From Paenibacillus sp. FSL W8-0426 (lineage in GTDB: Bacteria > Bacillota > Bacilli > Paenibacillales > Paenibacillaceae), in NCBI RefSeq assembly GCF_037969725.1, contig NZ_CP150203.1, forward strand, positions 6,811,501 to 6,875,500: a stretch of 64,000 nt of DNA. Reading direction: 5' to 3'. Shown one piece after another: positions 27,290 to 35,177 of the stretch; the stretch's first letter is position 1, and every line of letters begins with the position of its first letter. A model generated the notes under the pieces. The model was not told where the DNA came from. It saw nothing but the letters and a program-made list of their open reading frames with translations, and made no database searches. Both the position numbers and the translations under genes were made by a program.

Positions 27290-28351
27290 TTAGTCCGTTC
27301 CTTTTTCAGATAACTGCTTTAGCTCAATTTTAATTGAATAGATCGTTCCTTTAGAGGTGAATAGCGCAGTCACGTCTGGAGAACCCTCTTTTGTGAACGT
27401 TAATGTGTCAAACCGTGATTCAAGTTTGGATACGTTATAATCAGCCAAGTCCAAATTCATCCATGCTTTAGCCTGTTTCACGGTTTCCTCATGAATCATG
27501 TCCAGCTCAATTGCTTTTGTTTTCTCAACTAAATCATGATATTTATTTTTATCGTCCAATTGATTAAGTTGATCCGACAGCGGAAAAGCTACAATCCTTG
27601 TGATCTGATTCGTATTTTTTTGTACATCAATGAGGATCGAACCCTCGTGTGTATGATACACGAACTTATACACCGGATTCTGATCAGGTCTTAAGACCAT
27701 TTGACTTACTGACCGTTCAATTTCTTTAAAATCCCCAACTTTATGAAAAGCTTGGTCCGCTGCATCTTTTGCAGCATCTGGAACCTGCTCCTCTCCAATC
27801 GTTTGCTGCGCATAATACCATTTACCTTGGTCAAATTCGATGGATCTGTTTTCGTTTCGCGCCTCTATGTGAAATGTGTCCGGTTTATATTCGTACATAA
27901 CCACATCATTAATTCCTTCTCCTTGGGGAAAAATCTCATTCCATACCTTTTGCAGCTGACTTTTAAACTCTTGATCCTCAATGTCATCAAAGCGAATCAT
28001 CCCCGAATGAAATTTCTTATTCCCATCCGAGCCTTGTACATAAATTGTATCGGCCTTCTCATTTGGATTTACTTTCATTTCTTTGGCGAACGGATTAATA
28101 TATTCAAGCAAGGATAGCCGCTCTATGGCTTGAGCCATGACAGGAGTTAGAGACACACAAAAAGCAACCAATGCCGCTGCGATAACTCCCACTCTTCTTG
28201 TGAAGATCGGTTTTTGTGGTGGCACGCTTTTGGATTCAAGTTTTTCGACAATCTGTTGACTCATGCTGTGCTCTGGCGTCTCCGTATCCCGAATCATTTG
28301 CTCCACCTGGTGAATACTAACGGTTTTAGATGGATTTGGTGATCGACGCAT
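27290..28351 (-). CDS. Membrane anti-sigma factor with extracellular sensor domain
   Basis: 353 residues. Residues 1-52 are a short cytoplasmic part with helix-forming sequence (SIHQVEQMIRDTETPEHSMSQQIVEKLES), the place where an anti-sigma factor would hold its sigma. Residues 54-73 are one membrane helix (VGVIAAALVAFCVSLTPVMA). Residues 80-353 are an ectodomain like the two following exported proteins. No zinc-binding ZAS motif (HxxxCxxC) is present. The gene overlaps the ECF sigma gene by 26 bp, the usual arrangement for a cognate pair. ATG at 28351 with AGGAGG eight bases upstream. Anti-sigma function is inferred from position and topology. Confidence 0.8.
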   Translation of the reverse strand: MRRSPNPSKTVSIHQVEQMIRDTETPEHSMSQQIVEKLESKSVPPQKPIFTRRVGVIAAALVAFCVSLTPVMAQAIERLSLLEYINPFAKEMKVNPNEKADTIYVQGSDGNKKFHSGMIRFDDIEDQEFKSQLQKVWNEIFPQGEGINDVVMYEYKPDTFHIEARNENRSIEFDQGKWYYAQQTIGEEQVPDAAKDAADQAFHKVGDFKEIERSVSQMVLRPDQNPVYKFVYHTHEGSILIDVQKNTNQITRIVAFPLSDQLNQLDDKNKYHDLVEKTKAIELDMIHEETVKQAKAWMNLDLADYNVSKLESRFDTLTFTKEGSPDVTALFTSKGTIYSIKIELKQLSEKGTD

Positions 28352-28913
28352 TCACTGTTCCTCCTTCACTAACTTCCTTCGTCTGCAGTTTTTTGCGAAG
28401 GCGTTCATACTTTTTGCGCACGGTTGCCGGCTTCATATTCATGATTTCACTAATCTCGTTAAAGTGATATCGATGAATCGCCCGGAGAACTAATATATGT
28501 CTCTCTTCGGTAGTCAGTAAATTTAGAAGATCCTTCAGTGTCGTTTGACTGTCTATTTGCTGAGTCGAGGTTTCAGGCTGATCATATTTATAACGATCGA
28601 TAAAACGAAACCACCTTTTTCTGCTCCTGATTTGATTCAGACTGTAGTTGTAGGCAATTTTGTACAGCCATGCCGAGAAAGTCATATTTGGACGATACTT
28701 ATGTATCTGTTCATACACTCTGATAAATATTTCTTGTAGAGCATCCTCGACTTCTTCTTTGTTTTTGAGCATATGGTAACAATAGATATACATTGGTTTT
28801 TCAAAGATTTTAATAATAGAAGCGAAAGCTTCCTTATCCCCAAGTTTAGTCCTTTCGACCAGCATCTCAATTTCTTCTGGGTTTGATTCATACTCTCTGT
28901 AGTCTCTATCCAA
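28326..28913 (-). CDS. ECF-type RNA polymerase sigma factor
   Basis: 195 residues. Region 2 spans about 17-90 (KEAFASIIKIFEKPMYIYCYHMLKNKEEVEDALQEIFIRVYEQIHKYRPNMTFSAWLYKIAYNYSLNQIRSRKR), with the DALQE and FSAWLYKIA hallmarks. Region 4 spans about 120-180 (LLNLLTTEERHILVLRAIHRYHFNEISEIMNMKPATVRKKYERLRKKL). I take the TTG at 28913, eight bases after AGGAGGGGG; the ATG inside that spacer is in another frame and closes after four codons. Closest in style to SigW/SigX-like ECFs. It heads a locus with an overlapping anti-sigma gene and two paralogous exported proteins. No typical ECF AAC/CGT promoter is obvious upstream. Confidence 0.9.
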   Translation of the reverse strand: MDRDYREYESNPEEIEMLVERTKLGDKEAFASIIKIFEKPMYIYCYHMLKNKEEVEDALQEIFIRVYEQIHKYRPNMTFSAWLYKIAYNYSLNQIRSRKRWFRFIDRYKYDQPETSTQQIDSQTTLKDLLNLLTTEERHILVLRAIHRYHFNEISEIMNMKPATVRKKYERLRKKLQTKEVSEGGTVNASITKSI

Positions 28914-29018
28914 AAGTCATACCCCCTCCTGCCTACACTCTTAAAACACCAATGCAGCTCATTTTGTGACAGCAGCATCAAAAATAATACTTGGTAACAT
29001 CATCAAGGCAAGTTTTAG

Positions 29019-29042
29019 AGCCATCCCTAATGGGATGGCTCG
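29019..29042. terminator. Hairpin between the HxlR and sigma-factor genes
   Basis: GAGCCATCCC and GGGATGGCTC form a perfect 10-bp stem with a TAAT loop. On the minus strand TAAAACTTG follows, so it is at best a moderate terminator for the HxlR gene. Confidence 0.55.
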
Positions 29043-29142
29043 GGCGCTCTTTGCATCAATTACACTTTACGTACCGTAAACCAGATGCGTTCAGATCTGG
29101 ACGCTGCCGAAATTTCCGGTTCCTTGCAAAAATTCATGAACC

Positions 29143-29478
29143 TCACCGATTCTGTGCTCCCCACTCGCAAAGCTGCTCTAACACAGGCAGCAGCGTCTGC
29201 CCTCTCGGTGTCAGCGAATACTCCACTTTGGGCGGAATCTGCGGATACTCCACGCGCTTAACCAGCCCGTCGGCCTCCAATTCCTTAAGCTGCGCGCTGA
29301 GAACTTTGTACGTCACCGCTCCGAGCTGTCTCTGCATTTCGTTGAATCGAATCGGCTGCTTGGCGGACACCAGATACAGAATTGCCATCTTCCACTTCCC
29401 GCCGATCACTGACATCGTATAACCGAACGGTGTGTCTTGGATTACCGTTTCCTTGCCCTTCAAATCGGAAATGCCCAT
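29143..29478 (-). CDS. HxlR-family winged-helix regulator
   Basis: 111 residues of a classical HxlR protein: TPFGYTMSVIGGKWKMAILYLVSAKQPIRFNEMQRQLGAVTYKVLSAQLKELEADGLVKRVEYPQIPPKVEYSLTPRGQTLLPVLEQLCEWG. The usual N-terminal CP dipeptide Cys is replaced (DTPFGYT), so this member may not sense quinones or electrophiles through that Cys. I take ATG 29478, ten bases after AAAGGA; a GTG at 29484 lies too close. It is divergent from ridA with a perfect palindrome in between. Confidence 0.88.
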   Translation of the reverse strand: MGISDLKGKETVIQDTPFGYTMSVIGGKWKMAILYLVSAKQPIRFNEMQRQLGAVTYKVLSAQLKELEADGLVKRVEYPQIPPKVEYSLTPRGQTLLPVLEQLCEWGAQNR

Positions 29479-29484
29479 GTTCAC

Positions 29485-29502
29485 ACTATCCTTTCGGATA
29501 GT
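29485..29502. promoter_or_regulatory. Palindromic operator between hxlR-like and ridA-like genes
   Basis: ACTATCC-TTTC-GGATAGT is a perfect dyad just upstream of the HxlR start. A second half-site TACTATCC lies at 29521-29528. HxlR proteins bind such paired sites. Confidence 0.7.
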
Positions 29503-29583
29503 AGCCCACTTCTTTGTGCGTACTATCCTTTTATTTTCGCCCAGTCTATACTAGCCTTACTTTAAAGTAAAGGGGCTAAAACA

Positions 29584-29967
29584 ATGACGACCATTCAAAC
29601 ATACAACCATAATCTCTGGGATCACGGAATTTCGCAGGGGTACCTTGTCGACAACACGCTGTATATCTCGGGACAGTTCTCCCATAACGCCGAGGGCGAG
29701 TTCGTCGGAGCAGGCGATATTCGGGCACAGATGAAGCAGACGCTGGAGAATTTGGATGCCGTGTTACGAGAGTTCGGAGCGACGAAGCATAATCTGGCTT
29801 ACGTGGAGCTGTATCTGACGAATGCGCAGGAGCACGGGGAAACCGCGATCGAACTGTTCAAAAAGTATGTCGGAGAGCATCGGCCGGCGGGGAGCATGAT
29901 CGGGGTGACTTACCTGGCATTTCCGGAACAGTGGGTAGAGGTTCGGGCTGTGGCGCATGTAGGCTAA
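29584..29967 (+). CDS. RidA/YjgF-family protein
   Basis: 127 residues of the Rid family, whose main members hydrolyse reactive enamine/imine intermediates. Recognisable segments: GYLVDNTLYISGQFSHNAEGEFVGAGDIRAQMKQTLENLDAVLREFGAT, AYVELYLTN and the C-terminal AFPEQWVEVRAVAHV; the Arg of the strict RidA site (usually R in CxxRxxxxVxxxP) is not in place, so it may be an Rid6/7-like member. ATG at 29584 with AAAGGGG eight to nine bases upstream. Probably controlled by the divergent HxlR protein. Confidence 0.85.
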   Translation: MTTIQTYNHNLWDHGISQGYLVDNTLYISGQFSHNAEGEFVGAGDIRAQMKQTLENLDAVLREFGATKHNLAYVELYLTNAQEHGETAIELFKKYVGEHRPAGSMIGVTYLAFPEQWVEVRAVAHVG

Positions 29968-29972
29968 GAAAA

Positions 29973-30004
29973 AAGAGAGGAGCTTCGCTTGAAGCTCCTC
30001 TCTT
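29973..30004. terminator. Strong bidirectional terminator
   Basis: AAGAGAGGAGCTTC pairs perfectly with GAAGCTCCTCTCTT around a four-base loop, with A and T runs outside. Separates convergent ridA-like and ABC-F genes. Confidence 0.85.
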
Positions 30005-30052
30005 CGAATATTCGATTGTTCTTCCCGAAATCGTCTAAGCTTGTGGCGTATG

Positions 30053-31801
30053 CTAGAGTGCAGACAGCTGCTTGATCCATCCTTCCAGCTCGTCGACCAA
30101 TCCTTTTGCAAGTTCGAAATCGGTATCTTTCAAGGCCAATTCGATTTGCATTTCGACCAACTTTTTCTTTTGCTCCGTTTCCAAGTAGTCTTTATCGAAA
30201 TGACTGGCATAGATCATCTGTCTGAATTTTCGCATACTCATTTTTCGAATGGTCTTATTGTCAACGATCAGCACATAATCCATCCCGTTTACGACGGAAT
30301 AGAAATCGTGCGAGACCATAACGATCGCACCTTTGTAGTCGATGATGGCTTTTTCCAGCGCGATCTGTGTATAGATGTCCAAATGGCTCGTCGGTTCGTC
30401 AAGCAGCAGCAGGTTGGCTTGACTGGCCGCGACTTTAGCCAATTGGAGCATGTTCTTTTCTCCGCCGGACAACGATTCGATCTTCTGCGCAAGGATCTCT
30501 CCTTCGAAGCCGTAGTTCGCCAGATACGCTCTGACCTCGTCATAAGTTTTGAATCCGGCGTCGATGAATTCATGCAGGATCGTATTCGAATCTTGCAGCG
30601 TTTCGCCTTGAAGCTGAGATAAGTACGCCGCTTTCGTATCCGCATGGACTCCGATCGAGTCGTGATGGTTTCGGAAGATGTCCCGCAGCAAAGTCGTTTT
30701 CCCGGTGCCGTTCGGACCGATGATCGCGACTTTATCCGTGGATTTGATCTCGAAGTTTACGTTTTCCAACAGCAGCTCGTCGAAGGACGCGCTATAATGG
30801 TCGACTTTTACGACAACTGCGTCTTCCATTTCATGCTCGATCCCGAAGCGGATATCCGGCTGCTTGATCTCGACGAACGGCGCTTTGATTCTGCGCGCTT
30901 CCAGTCTTTCTTGGAACTTGACTCTGGCTTTTAACGCTCGGCCTCTGGATGCTTCTGAATTATAAGTCGCGATCGCTCTGAGGTTGTCGATGATGTGATC
31001 GTATCGCTCGATCTCTTCTGCCTCAGCGACAGCGATCTCCTGCAGCTCGATTTTGGTCTGAAGCAGCGAGAAATGATATTCGACATAGCTTCCGTCAAAC
31101 TCTTGAATTTCCGTATTTTCCAGGTGAATGATTTTGTTGAAGCAATGGTTTAGAAGATAGCGGTTGTGCGTAACGACCAGCAGCATGCCTTTGTGGGAGT
31201 TGATCAATTTTTTGAGCGCGTTCAGATTTTCGAAGTCCAAAAATACATCGGGTTCGTCCATGATCATCAAGTCCGGATTCGTCAGCATTTCCTTCATGAC
31301 TTGAATGAGTTTGAATTCCCCGCCGCTTAAGGAGGTTACGCTAACATCTTTTAACTTCGCGAGATTGGCCAGATTCAGCTTCTTATGAATGCGGCTCTCG
31401 AAATCGTCCCCGCCCATCGATTCCAACGCGTCCAGAGTGAGTTGATATTTCTCCATCAGCGAATTCATATCCGATGTCGTCGCCATTTCGGCATAGATCA
31501 CGTTGAGCTTCTCCTGAATCTTGGTAAATTCTTCACTAATATATTCAAAAACGGTCATTTCTTTCGCCGGGTCCACCTGAGAGAACTGACTGACGTAACC
31601 GATTCGGCAGTTCGGATCGATCTCCAGCTTGCCATCGAACAAATGCTTTTCCGGGTCCATCAGGATCTCGATCAGGGTGCTTTTCCCGCTGCCGCTTGTT
31701 CCGATAAAGGCGCAGTGCTGCCCTTCTTCGAGTGTGAACGAAATGTCGGTATACAGTTCTTTTTGCGGGAATGAGAAGGATAAGTGTTCAACTTTGATCA
31801 T
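30053..31801 (-). CDS. ABC-F family ATPase
   Basis: 582 residues with two ABC cassettes and no membrane segment. Cassette 1: Walker A GTSGSGKST, signature LSGGE, Walker B LMIMDEPD. Cassette 2: Walker A GPNGTGKTT, signature LSGGE, Walker B LLLLDEPTSHLD. An arm/linker of about 80 charged residues sits between them (QEIAVAEAEEIERYDHIIDNLRAIATYNSEASRGRALKARVKFQERLEARR). ABC-F proteins act on the ribosome, some giving resistance to drugs that target the large subunit. Cassette 1 has DEPDVFLD instead of the usual DEPTNHLD. ATG 31801 with AAGAAAGGT upstream; the longer ORF start is not supported. Whether it is a resistance factor or a translation factor is unknown. Confidence 0.87.
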   Translation of the reverse strand: MIKVEHLSFSFPQKELYTDISFTLEEGQHCAFIGTSGSGKSTLIEILMDPEKHLFDGKLEIDPNCRIGYVSQFSQVDPAKEMTVFEYISEEFTKIQEKLNVIYAEMATTSDMNSLMEKYQLTLDALESMGGDDFESRIHKKLNLANLAKLKDVSVTSLSGGEFKLIQVMKEMLTNPDLMIMDEPDVFLDFENLNALKKLINSHKGMLLVVTHNRYLLNHCFNKIIHLENTEIQEFDGSYVEYHFSLLQTKIELQEIAVAEAEEIERYDHIIDNLRAIATYNSEASRGRALKARVKFQERLEARRIKAPFVEIKQPDIRFGIEHEMEDAVVVKVDHYSASFDELLLENVNFEIKSTDKVAIIGPNGTGKTTLLRDIFRNHHDSIGVHADTKAAYLSQLQGETLQDSNTILHEFIDAGFKTYDEVRAYLANYGFEGEILAQKIESLSGGEKNMLQLAKVAASQANLLLLDEPTSHLDIYTQIALEKAIIDYKGAIVMVSHDFYSVVNGMDYVLIVDNKTIRKMSMRKFRQMIYASHFDKDYLETEQKKKLVEMQIELALKDTDFELAKGLVDELEGWIKQLSAL

Positions 31802-31839
31802 TGTGTTACCTTTCTTGGTAGCTGAAATGGGGTTGATTA

Positions 31840-31879
31840 GAGGTACTGCAGAACATGAATACGGAGTCTGCCGCACCTC
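31840..31879 (-). promoter_or_regulatory. Leader hairpin of the ABC-F gene
   Basis: On the minus strand GAGGTGCGGCAGA and TCTGCAGTACCTC pair in 11 of 13 positions, about 40 bases before the start codon. Resistance ABC-F genes often have attenuating leaders, but no T run follows here, so its role is uncertain. Confidence 0.35.
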
Positions 31880-32012
31880 AGATTAACACTGTTTACTGCC
31901 AAATTCAATGCTTAGACCAAGCCCCGTTTTATTGTTAAATGATGTCTATATGATTTACTGTTGGTGATCCTCAAGTGCATCGAGACTCTACGTCAAGAAC
32001 CGGATCCCACTA

Positions 32013-32810
32013 TTAGTGCCTTTTGGGTTTTGACATACGTTCCATGATCAAAGCCACCCTGCGCCTGCTGAAAAGTCGGATCATTAGAGCCATAAAGTAA
32101 TTGCTGCGGCCATCGATGATATAGCTGCGCCCCTGATCAATTCCGCGGAATCCGGCCTGTACAACCTTTTCCGGGGTCGAGAGCTTCTGACCTGCTCCCA
32201 TCTCCTCGCTGCCGACCGCATCGAAAAATCCCGTCTCGGTTGCACCCGGGCACAGTGCGAGCACGCGAACACCACGCCCGCGCGTCTCCGCCCATAGCGC
32301 CTCAGAGAAGGACAATACAAATGCTTTGGTACCCCCATAAACTGCAGAATATGCACAAGGCATGAACGCAGCCATCGAAGCCACGTTAACGATGACTCCA
32401 TCCTTTCTCTCCAGCATATCGGGCAGCAGCCGATGCGTAAGATCAACTAACGCAGCCGTATTCAACAGAATCTCCTCCTGCTCGCGCTCCGGGTCTATTT
32501 CCTCGAAACGGCCATAAGTGCCAACGCCTGCGTTGTTAATGAGAATATCGACAGACAAGCCCAGTTCGGATATTTGTTCGGCCAGTTGACGCGGAGCATT
32601 CGCTTTGGACAAATCGCAAGAGAGTGCATAAGCCTCTACACCGTACTGGCGGTTGATTTCCCTTGCCATTGCATCCAGTTTGTCCTTGGAGCGAGCTGCC
32701 AGAACGACATGACAGCCTCGTGCCGCCAGTTCTTTGGCATACACTTTCCCGATTCCGGATGAAGCACCAGTGACTACAGCCAGCTTGTTTCGATATATAT
32801 ATTTGTTCAA
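32013..32810 (-). CDS. SDR-family oxidoreductase (DltE/ketoacyl-reductase-like)
   Basis: 265 residues. TGASSGIG at 14-21, AAR after beta-2 (NADP-type), NNAG at 92-95, S145, Y158, K162. The C-terminus is long and basic, with a hydrophobic stretch (SNYFMALMIRLFSRRRVALIMERM) like membrane-associated DltE/17-beta-HSD12-like SDRs. The start is TTG at 32810, eight bases after AGGAGG. Divergent from an MmyB-type regulator at 33064. Confidence 0.87.
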   Translation of the reverse strand: MNKYIYRNKLAVVTGASSGIGKVYAKELAARGCHVVLAARSKDKLDAMAREINRQYGVEAYALSCDLSKANAPRQLAEQISELGLSVDILINNAGVGTYGRFEEIDPEREQEEILLNTAALVDLTHRLLPDMLERKDGVIVNVASMAAFMPCAYSAVYGGTKAFVLSFSEALWAETRGRGVRVLALCPGATETGFFDAVGSEEMGAGQKLSTPEKVVQAGFRGIDQGRSYIIDGRSNYFMALMIRLFSRRRVALIMERMSKPKRH

Positions 32811-33063
32811 GAAGCCAACCTCCTATTTAAGCGTCTCTGACGTAAATTAGCTTCATTGTACTGTCGGTGGAGGGAAGTCAACCACATCATGCTTATACTA
32901 TTAGCGGGATTAACAGCCTCTGTACTCGTTATGGTTCTCTTTTGTAGAAACGGCATTCAACAGAGATTATAATAATCATATATAACGTTCTTTTGGTCCA
33001 TTTGGTACTAGCAATCTGCATCTTCCCTATGAGTAAATAGATAAGTAAATAGAGGTGACCCAC

Positions 33064-33918
33064 TTGAAAAAGAATCATTCTCCATCCGCATTGGGTGACT
33101 TCCTTAAATCGCGCAGGGAACGATTACAGCCGTCAGAGGCAGGGATCCAGCCGCTGCCCGGACGAAGACGTACTCCGGGTCTTCGAAGAGAAGAAGTCTC
33201 TTATCTTGCCAATATAAGCGTGACTTACTATGCCTGGCTGGAGCAAGGCAAGGAGGTTAATCCTTCGCCGGAAGTGCTGCTAAGTATCAGCAAAGCGCTT
33301 CAGCTTGACGAAGACGAGCAGAAGCATCTATTCGATCTGGCCAATGTAGATGTGGCGAGCGTCGTCACAGTGCCAAATAGCGAAGGGCCGGATACGAGAG
33401 TTTTGCAGCAAATCGTAGATCAGCTGCATTATCCTTCTTTTATCACGGACGAAGGTACGGACGTTATCGTCTGGAATCGAGCGGCAGAACTGATCGTAGC
33501 CGATTTCGGCAGTCTGCCGGACAACGAACGGAATATGATGGACATTATGTTTTTAAAGCCGGATTACCGCAATAGACTGGTGAACTGGGAAGCCGCTGCC
33601 CGTTACTCTGTAGCCGTTCTGCGGGCAGGCTTCGATCTTTACAAGAACAACCCGTTATATATGGAAAGGTTTGAACGCTTGACGCGGGAAAGCGCGGAGT
33701 TCGTACATTTCTGGGAGTTATATGAAATCAAACAAAAACGCGTAGCCACCGCTTTATTCCGTGTTCCTGACGCACAGGAGATGGAGTTCGAGCTCCATTC
33801 CGCGGCTGTAATCGATAATGACCCGGGACTGCACTGGTGTTTCTTTGTTCCGGTGCCCGGTTCAGGTACGGAGGAGAGATTACTGCGTTTACTTGAGCGG
33901 GACAGGCAGCTACCGTAG
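33064..33918 (+). CDS. XRE/MmyB-type HTH regulator
   Basis: 284 residues, same family as the gene at 21927. HTH at about 10-80 (ALGDFLKSRRERLQPSEAG, RTPGLRREEVSYLANISVTYYAWLEQGKEVNPS) and MmyB ligand domain at about 105-275 (YPSFITDEGTDVIVWNRAAELIVADF, NMMDIMFLKPDYRNRLVNWEAAARYSVAVLRA). TTG at 33064, with AGAGGTG six bases upstream; the GTG at 33055 is inside that site. It sits between a divergent SDR and a downstream SDR on its own strand, both plausible targets. Confidence 0.88.
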   Translation: MKKNHSPSALGDFLKSRRERLQPSEAGIQPLPGRRRTPGLRREEVSYLANISVTYYAWLEQGKEVNPSPEVLLSISKALQLDEDEQKHLFDLANVDVASVVTVPNSEGPDTRVLQQIVDQLHYPSFITDEGTDVIVWNRAAELIVADFGSLPDNERNMMDIMFLKPDYRNRLVNWEAAARYSVAVLRAGFDLYKNNPLYMERFERLTRESAEFVHFWELYEIKQKRVATALFRVPDAQEMEFELHSAAVIDNDPGLHWCFFVPVPGSGTEERLLRLLERDRQLP

Positions 33919-34014
33919 ACTGTTACTCCCGTTAATAGAATAGATGTGCTGTGGCTAGCTCCCTCCAGTTGCTTGTATGATTCAGTGGATGACAACGATT
34001 GGAGGGTGTTTAGC

Positions 34015-34887
34015 ATGCAAACATGGTTCATTACAGGAGCATCAGGAGGCTTGGCTTCACGTATAACTCGCCAGTTGCTTGATAGAGGGGACCGTGTAGC
34101 CGCAACGGTACGCAAGCCGGGTGTGCTGGATGATCTGCAGGCACAGTATGGCTCTGGGCTATGGCAGGCTAATTTAGATCTGACAAACTCTCAGCAAATT
34201 GCTGAAGTGGTGGAACGTGCATTTTTAGAACTGGGCACGATCGATGTGTTTGTCAATAATGCAGCCTATGGCTTGTATGGCGCAGTGGAAGAAGCAAGCG
34301 ACAGGCAAATTGAGCATCAGTTTATGACCAATGTGCTTGGCTCCCTACGTGCAGCGCGTGCAGTCCTGCCCTTTTTCCGTAAGCAGGGCGGCGGTCACAT
34401 GGTACAGATTTCGAGTATGGCGGGTCATTATTCTATTCCGGGTATGGGGCTGTATTGCTCTTCGAAATGGGCGGTCGAAGGAGCCTTTGAAGCGCTGGCT
34501 AAGGAAGTGGCTCCGTTCAATATTAAGACCACTATGGTGGAGCCCGGCGGAATCCGAACGAATTTCATTACAAGCAACGCCGTATTCGGCGAGCGGATGG
34601 ACGAATACCGGGATACGGAGGCAGGCCAATTCGTTAGCATGATGAAGGGAGAACTGCCTGGTATAGATATGAGCATGTTCAATCAAATGGTTGTCGGCGA
34701 TCCGGATAAAATGGCGCAGCAGATTATCCGTCGTGTCGACCAGGGAGAGGGCCCGATACGTATGGCGTTGGGCAGTGACGCCTATGAGCAAATCCGGGCA
34801 GCCCTGCTGGACAGACTGGCCGCTCTGGAAGCACAGAAAGAGCTGGCTTACTCCACTGATTCAAATGATGTGGTAAAACCATTTTAA
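34015..34887 (+). CDS. SDR-family oxidoreductase
   Basis: 290 residues. TGASGGL at 7-13, VRK after beta-2, NNAA at 81-84 (Gly of NNAG replaced), S133-S134, Y147, K151. The order and the VEPGGIRTNF segment after the active site match YusZ/KduD-like short SDRs common beside MmyB regulators. ATG 34015 with GGAGGGTG eight bases upstream; the longer ORF upstream overlaps no site. Follows the MmyB-type gene by about 95 bp. Confidence 0.87.
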   Translation: MQTWFITGASGGLASRITRQLLDRGDRVAATVRKPGVLDDLQAQYGSGLWQANLDLTNSQQIAEVVERAFLELGTIDVFVNNAAYGLYGAVEEASDRQIEHQFMTNVLGSLRAARAVLPFFRKQGGGHMVQISSMAGHYSIPGMGLYCSSKWAVEGAFEALAKEVAPFNIKTTMVEPGGIRTNFITSNAVFGERMDEYRDTEAGQFVSMMKGELPGIDMSMFNQMVVGDPDKMAQQIIRRVDQGEGPIRMALGSDAYEQIRAALLDRLAALEAQKELAYSTDSNDVVKPF

Positions 34888-34995
34888 AGGATACCAAAGC
34901 ATTCGACATCCACGACAACTGATATGCTCCTCTGAAGTAGCCGATTTATTTATTAACCCAGTCTACTTAAAGGGGAGCTTGTTTAGGGATTTTCG

Positions 34996-35035
34996 TTATT
35001 TGTGATACGGTTCAGCTTAACGGGTCTACGGCGAA
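34996..35035 (+). repeat. Dispersed intergenic repeat, copy 2
   Basis: TTATTTGTGATACGGTTCAG followed by CTTAACGGGTCTACGGCGAA. Matches copy 3 (41253-41306) nearly base for base and copy 1 (13015-13060) in its left two thirds. Confidence 0.7.
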
Positions 35036-35078
35036 TTTTAAAAGTACCCAATTAATTAAATGACCATTTAAGCAACTC

Positions 35079-35121
35079 AAAAACCGGGATTCGCCAAATA
35101 AGGCGTCCCGGTTTTTGACGT
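35079..35121. terminator. Bidirectional terminator
   Basis: AAAAACCGGGA and TCCCGGTTTTT enclose an inner CGCC/GGCG stem. Lies between the convergent SDR and esterase genes. Confidence 0.8.
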
Positions 35122-35177
35122 TCTATGTTGGGTTAATCATCTCAGATAGCAGAGGATATTTTTCTCTCCCTGATCCT

